64,000 nucleotides of DNA from JAJZGK01 sp035538795 (GTDB taxonomy: Bacteria; Pseudomonadota; Alphaproteobacteria; Rhodospirillales; Magnetospirillaceae), in the NCBI GenBank assembly GCA_035538795.1, contig DATLJS010000004.1, positions 114,706-178,705 on the forward strand, in the 5' to 3' direction. Within the stretch, counting starts at the first letter, position 1; each line of letters opens with the position of its first letter. Under the pieces are notes generated by a model. It had not been told where the DNA came from, did not search any database, and worked only from the letters and a program-made list of their open reading frames with translations. Positions 58,166 through 64,000 of this stretch are shown one piece after another. The position numbers and the translations under genes are program-made.

Positions 58166-59305
58166 TTAGATCACGCCCCGGACACCCCGCCATACCGCCA
58201 GAGCCTGTGCAGTTTCCGCCACGTCGTGGACGCGGGTGATCTGCATGCCGGCGTCGAAACCGGCGAAAGCCGCCGCCAGCGAACCAGGCACCCGCTGCGG
58301 CGCGGGCTCGCCCTTGCTCAGTTTGCCGATAAAGCTCTTGCGGCTTACTCCCAGCAGCACCGGCACGCCGTAACCGTGATACAGGGACAGACGGGCCATG
58401 ACCTGAAGGTTGTGCTCGACCGTCTTGCCGAACCCGACTCCGGGATCGACGCAAAGTTTTTCCTTGGGGATTCCGGCTTCGATACAGGCCGCCATGCGGG
58501 CGGCCAGATAGTCGTAGACATCCAGCGGCGCGCAGTCATAGACCGGGTCTTGCTGCATGCTTTGCGGGTCGCCCTGCATATGCATGACCACCACCGTCGC
58601 GCCGCTTTTGGCCGCCACCGCCAGCGCCCCCGGCCCTTCCAACGCCGAGATGTCGTTGATGATGGCCGCTCCGGCCTCCACCGCCGCCGCCATCACCGAA
58701 GCGTGGCGGGTATCGACCGACACCACCACGCCTTTTTCCGCCAAGGCGCGGATGACCGGCACCACGCGGTGGATTTCCTCGTCCGGGTCCACTTCCTGCG
58801 AGCCGGGCCGGGTGGACTCTCCGCCGATGTCAAGAATGGTCGCCCCCGCCTCCAGCAATCTTTCACCGTGAATGATGGCGTGGCGCGGATCGAAGAACTG
58901 CCCCCCATCGGAAAAACTGTCGGGCGTGACGTTAACGATGCCCATGATGTGCGGGCGGTCCATGGGCAGTCCGGCAAAATCCGGGCGGGGCGCCCCCAAA
59001 CGGCGCAACAGGCCGCCGACATGACGGGCCACCGCCTCGCCTTCGGCCTCGGACCAGTCCAGCACATCGCCAAAGGGCGCAACCGCTTCGCGGACGGCGT
59101 CGCCATCGCGCAGCAGGACGGAACAGAGCGAAAAGCTCAACGGCCCGCCGGCCAGGGACCAGCCCTGCCCCGCCGTCACCGCGGCGGCGCCGGACGTGGA
59201 CGACAGTACACTCGCCGGAGCGACATAAAGACGGCGTTCCAGCCCCTCATGCGACAAGCCCCGCGGGAGGGCGGGGCTTGCCACGAACTTGGTTCGGCTT
59301 GTCAC
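58166..59305 (-). CDS. folP: Dihydropteroate synthase
   Basis: Up to 379 residues. The catalytic domain starts near residue 115: HIMGIVNVTPDSFSDGGQFF, DIGGESTRPG, NDISAL and DPGVGFGKT are all present. It joins pterin and PABA in folate synthesis. An N-terminal part of about 110 residues with an alphaproteobacterial look precedes it. The GTG at 59305 lies 6 nt after the ftsH stop, but a 10-bp hairpin (59255-59280) lies within its first codons. A start at TTG 59257 or later is possible. Confidence 0.9.
   Translation of the reverse strand: MTSRTKFVASPALPRGLSHEGLERRLYVAPASVLSSTSGAAAVTAGQGWSLAGGPLSFSLCSVLLRDGDAVREAVAPFGDVLDWSEAEGEAVARHVGGLLRRLGAPRPDFAGLPMDRPHIMGIVNVTPDSFSDGGQFFDPRHAIIHGERLLEAGATILDIGGESTRPGSQEVDPDEEIHRVVPVIRALAEKGVVVSVDTRHASVMAAAVEAGAAIINDISALEGPGALAVAAKSGATVVVMHMQGDPQSMQQDPVYDCAPLDVYDYLAARMAACIEAGIPKEKLCVDPGVGFGKTVEHNLQVMARLSLYHGYGVPVLLGVSRKSFIGKLSKGEPAPQRVPGSLAAAFAGFDAGMQITRVHDVAETAQALAVWRGVRGVI
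59255..59280 (-). repeat. 10-bp inverted repeat at the ftsH-folP junction
   Basis: CAAGCCCCGC (59255-59264) and GCGGGGCTTG (59271-59280), loop GGGAGG. There is no T run, so it may affect translation or processing between ftsH and folP rather than terminate. Confidence 0.6.
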
Positions 59306-59310
59306 GAAGT

Positions 59311-61236
<1,926 letters not shown>

Positions 61237-61335
61237 CAGCGGTCCCTCGATAAGCGGGGCGCGCGGCGCGCTCCACCGTCCCAGTCAGCCCGTCGTTTCG
61301 GCGGGCACTGTACATCACATAATGCCGTCCTGCGC

Positions 61336-62643
61336 CTAAACAAGGCAATGGACGAAGCCGGCCAGCGGACGGGCGGGAGAAAATTCCACTCCGGCGCAGA
61401 CCAAATCCCTGTCTTCAGGACGGTTATACCCCAGGTGGGGCACGGCGGAAACACCCGCCGCATCCCAAATTGCCGGAAGCGTGGCGACGATTGAAGAGGA
61501 AAAGGGCAATCTGGGCAAGGATTTACGGATTCCCTGCAACCCGGCGTTACCCAGCGCCCCCACCTGCCCCCGCCCCGTGCCGCCCAAGCGCAGACGAAAA
61601 CGCCCGTCCCACAGCACGGACTGGCCCCCCACGACATCCCGCCGCCCTTCCATGCGTTCAGCTTCGCGAAAGATCAGCAGGCCGTTTTTTCCCGGCGACA
61701 GCAAACAGCCGCCGAAACTGCGCCGCGTCATCAGACCACCGCGCAGTTCCGCCAGCAGCCGCTCCAAACGCTCAAGGCGCGGGGGATAGACCGCGTCCCC
61801 GGCCACGGTGCGGCAACAGGACGCCAACAGGCGCAAGGCCACTTCGTCGGCGGCTTCGGTCAACGGCCCCAGCGCGAGACGAATAAAACCGGCCTCGTGC
61901 AGATGGGCGCTGCGGGCGGCCAGAGCGGCGGCATCCCGTTCCAGCGCCTCACGGGCCCGGCCAAGGGAACGGGCGGTGGACGCCAGCCGTCTGGCGTCCA
62001 GCCCTTCATCGGCCAAGAGATGACGCAGCCGCACCCGCTGATAGGCGTCGGAACGGTTGGACGGATCTTCGATCCATTCCTGTCCCGCCTTGCGCAGGAA
62101 TTCCGTCAACGCCGCGTGAGGCACGTCCAGCAACGGGCGGAGCAAACGCAATTCCGGCAGATAGGTTTGCCGGCTCATGGCAGCCAGACCATCGACGCCC
62201 GAGCCTCGCGTCAAGCGCTGCAACAGGGTCTCCGCCTGGTCGTCCAGATGATGCGCCAGCAACAGATGCAGGATGCCCATTTGGGCGGCGGCCTGGCGCA
62301 ACAGGCCATAACGGGCCTCGCGGGCCGAGGCCTGAACGCCGTTGACGGGCTTAAGCCCATCCCAACGCAGCACACGATGCCCGATCCCTCTGGAGGCCAG
62401 CCAGTGCCCCACCAGAGCCGCTTCGTCAGCGGAAGCGGAGCGCAGGGCGTGATCGACGGTCAGAGCCGTCACCCCCCCTCCCCGCGCTTTCGCCCAGCCG
62501 TCGGCCAGCAGGGTCAGGGCCAGACTGTCCGCCCCCCCGGAAACGGCGACGGCCAGACAAGGCGCGTGTTCCCACGGCCCCAGTCTGGCCATCACGGCGG
62601 CGAAGGCGTCTTCGCCGAACGGAATGTCGCGGCGGTTCAGCAC
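61336..62643 (-). CDS. tilS: tRNA(Ile)-lysidine synthetase
   Basis: A 435-residue enzyme that adds lysine to C34 of tRNA-Ile(CAU). The PP-loop is AVSGGADSLALTLLA, followed by LTVDHALR and HHLDDQAETLLQRLTRGSG. It overlaps the end of cpoB by 7 nt and is the usual neighbour of pal/cpoB and ftsH in alphaproteobacteria. Confidence 0.96.
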   Translation of the reverse strand: MLNRRDIPFGEDAFAAVMARLGPWEHAPCLAVAVSGGADSLALTLLADGWAKARGGGVTALTVDHALRSASADEAALVGHWLASRGIGHRVLRWDGLKPVNGVQASAREARYGLLRQAAAQMGILHLLLAHHLDDQAETLLQRLTRGSGVDGLAAMSRQTYLPELRLLRPLLDVPHAALTEFLRKAGQEWIEDPSNRSDAYQRVRLRHLLADEGLDARRLASTARSLGRAREALERDAAALAARSAHLHEAGFIRLALGPLTEAADEVALRLLASCCRTVAGDAVYPPRLERLERLLAELRGGLMTRRSFGGCLLSPGKNGLLIFREAERMEGRRDVVGGQSVLWDGRFRLRLGGTGRGQVGALGNAGLQGIRKSLPRLPFSSSIVATLPAIWDAAGVSAVPHLGYNRPEDRDLVCAGVEFSPARPLAGFVHCLV

Positions 62644-63647
62644 CCCAGCTTCGACTTCTCCTGGCTTGCCTGACGGCGCAGATTGTCCGAAGCGTCGGGG
62701 AACTCCGACAAGAAGCGCTGGATGGCCACGCAGGCCTCCTTCTTCTTGTTCAGATTGCTGAAGGCCAGACCGACCTTCAGCAGGCTTTCGCCGGCCTTGG
62801 CCGACTTCGGATATTTGCGGTAGGCGTCCAGGAATAAGGGAGCGGCCTTTTCATAATCGCCCTGGGAATAGGGAATCTGGCCCAGCCAATAAACGGCGTT
62901 GCCGGCCAGCGGGTCTTGCGGATGCTGCTGCACGAACAGTTGGAAGGCGTTGTTGGCGCCGTCATAGTCGCTGTTACGCAACAGGCCGAAAGCATAGTCG
63001 TACTGTTCCTGCGGGGTCTTGCCCGGCAGCGTGCCGGCCTTGGCGGCAGGCTGAGCCGCATTGCCAGCGGCGGCCTGCTGCTCCTTCTTCAGATCGGAAG
63101 CGGGAATTTGTCCCAGATTGCCGGGCGGCGATCCCATCGTCGGATTCCAGTCGCCCTGTTTGTTGGCGGAATTCGGCGGCGTCAAAGCGGGAGCGCCGTT
63201 GGCGGTGGTCTGGCCGCCCTGAGCCGGCTGCCCGGCCTGGGGAGCGCCGCCGGCGCCGGCCTTCTGCTCCAATTCCTTGAAACGGAAGTCGTTGTCTTTT
63301 TCCATCCGTTCCAGCTTCGACTGCATCTGGCTGTTGGTGTAGTTGGTCTTCTCGATCTGGCCGGTCAGATCGCGCAACTGCCCCTCAAGCGCATTAATGC
63401 GCTGGTCCAGCATGGAATAGGTGTCGCCCGACAAAGCGGCGGCGCCACCGGAAGACGAAGACGACGACCCGCCGCCGCGATAGACCTGCGACTGAAGGGT
63501 ATTCAACTCGCGCTCCAGGCGGTTCAGCCGGTCGGTCAGTCCCTGACTTTCCTGCGCCTTGGCCGGCCCCTGGGCCGCGAAGACGAGGCAAAGAGCCACA
63601 AGGAAACCCACAATCGGGGTGACGGACGAAATCGGTCTCATCTGCAA
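62637..63647 (-). CDS. cpoB: Cell division coordinator CpoB (YbgF), TPR protein
   Basis: A 336-residue periplasmic protein: signal peptide (ends AKA near residue 31), a trimerising coiled coil (LNRLERELNTLQSQVYRG, LDQRINALEGQLRDL), a Gln/Pro/Ala-rich linker (130-210) and C-terminal tetratricopeptide repeats (YDYAFGLLRNSDYDGANNAFQLFVQQHPQDPLAGNAVYWLG...). CpoB couples the Tol-Pal system with peptidoglycan synthesis at the division septum. It follows pal in the same direction. Confidence 0.95.
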   Translation of the reverse strand: MQMRPISSVTPIVGFLVALCLVFAAQGPAKAQESQGLTDRLNRLERELNTLQSQVYRGGGSSSSSSGGAAALSGDTYSMLDQRINALEGQLRDLTGQIEKTNYTNSQMQSKLERMEKDNDFRFKELEQKAGAGGAPQAGQPAQGGQTTANGAPALTPPNSANKQGDWNPTMGSPPGNLGQIPASDLKKEQQAAAGNAAQPAAKAGTLPGKTPQEQYDYAFGLLRNSDYDGANNAFQLFVQQHPQDPLAGNAVYWLGQIPYSQGDYEKAAPLFLDAYRKYPKSAKAGESLLKVGLAFSNLNKKKEACVAIQRFLSEFPDASDNLRRQASQEKSKLGC

Positions 63648-63712
63648 GGACGCCTTTCACGCGAGGACATGCACCGTGGACACGGTTATCGGTTCGAAGC
63701 GGACAAAAATCA

Positions 63713-63740
63713 AGGCGCCTGCCGAAACCGGCAGGCGCCT
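63713..63740 (-). terminator. Terminator of pal
   Basis: AGGCGCCTGCCG-GAAA-type loop-CGGCAGGCGCCT, a 12-bp perfect stem, with TTGATTTTTGTCC on the leftward side. It separates pal from cpoB. Confidence 0.93.
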
Positions 63741-63777
63741 CAATCTTACGCGCTAAGCGTTTGGACGGAAGTCCAAA

Positions 63778-64000
63778 TTACTGAGCGATGACGCCGACGC
63801 CGCGACGGTTCTGAGCCCAGGCGGTCTCGTTCGAGCCGAGAACAGCCGGACGCTCCTTGCCGTAGGAGACGGTCTTCAGACGCGAAGCCTGCACGCCCTG
63901 AGCAACCAGGAACTCCTTGACGGAGTTAGCACGCTTCTCGCCCAGGGCGATGTTGTACTCGCGGGTGCCGCGCTCGTCAGCATGACCTTCGACGGTCAGG
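63778..64000 (-). CDS. pal: Peptidoglycan-associated lipoprotein Pal, C-terminal part
   Basis: The last 73 residues of an OmpA-like domain: LTVEGHADERGTREYNIALG, then EKRANSVKEFLVAQGV, SYGKERPAVLG and ...NRRGVGVIAQ. The conserved HADERGTREYN loop binds peptidoglycan. The beginning lies beyond the right edge. It has its own strong terminator. Confidence 0.95.
   Translation of the reverse strand, partial: LTVEGHADERGTREYNIALGEKRANSVKEFLVAQGVQASRLKTVSYGKERPAVLGSNETAWAQNRRGVGVIAQ

Overview
This is a GC-rich (low-60s % by eye) chromosomal segment of a Gram-negative alphaproteobacterium. The best fit is a Rhodospirillales spirillum of the Magnetospirillum type. That is an inference from the pal-cpoB-tilS-ftsH-folP-glmM order, the alphaproteobacterial RpoH, the Flp pilin, and the style of the sensor and MCP proteins. 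I see no insertion sequence, prophage, integrase or CRISPR array.

Layout. 1-5.1 kb: a truncated dCache sensor, an Flp pilin, and small or unrecognised genes (CYTH-domain protein, STAS protein, several hypotheticals). 5.1-34.8 kb: one large accessory block for PQQ-dependent alcohol oxidation. It holds pqqE next to a NitT/TauT-type ABC transporter; a rhodanese-like CXXCW-family protein; a Cache protein; a TonB-dependent receptor with its own TonB; a NarL-type response regulator; a PQQ alcohol dehydrogenase with the lanthanide-type WDFDG motif and, unusually, a lipoprotein signal; pqqB and pqqC; a SoxH-like hydrolase; a SoxYZ fusion; an XoxJ-like binding protein; cytochrome c; a four-gene ABC system (binding protein, beta-propeller, ATPase, permease) of the kind linked to lanthanide uptake in Pseudomonas putida (PedA1A2BC); an M48 peptidase; an outer-membrane protein; pqqA and pqqD; a NahK/ErcS-type hybrid kinase; a FIST protein; a DUF779 protein; an aldehyde dehydrogenase; a second NarL regulator; and a di-haem peroxidase under an FNR-type box.

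How the block should work: PqqA is crosslinked by PqqE with PqqD and matured by PqqB and PqqC into PQQ. The dehydrogenase oxidises an alcohol in the periplasm and passes electrons to the small cytochrome c, and the aldehyde dehydrogenase takes the product further. The TonB receptor and ABC genes are candidates for metal (lanthanide) supply. The kinase, FIST protein and two regulators are candidates for control. A GTACTTTGGTC-like motif recurs in the intergenic regions of at least five operons of the block and may be the shared operator.

34.9-43.6 kb: metallophosphoesterase, a CarH-like B12 photoreceptor regulator, an unknown gene, the methionine transporter metQ / metNI, an FAD oxidoreductase, a cystathionine lyase-type enzyme and tRNA-Glu(CUC). 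43.6-64 kb: mostly housekeeping genes: a JAMM peptidase, rluD, rpoH, a kinase-like membrane protein and its partner, purA, hisZ, a CZB-domain MCP, serC, a GNAT, a threonine dehydratase-like enzyme, thiD, glmM, folP, ftsH, tilS, cpoB and the C-terminal part of pal.
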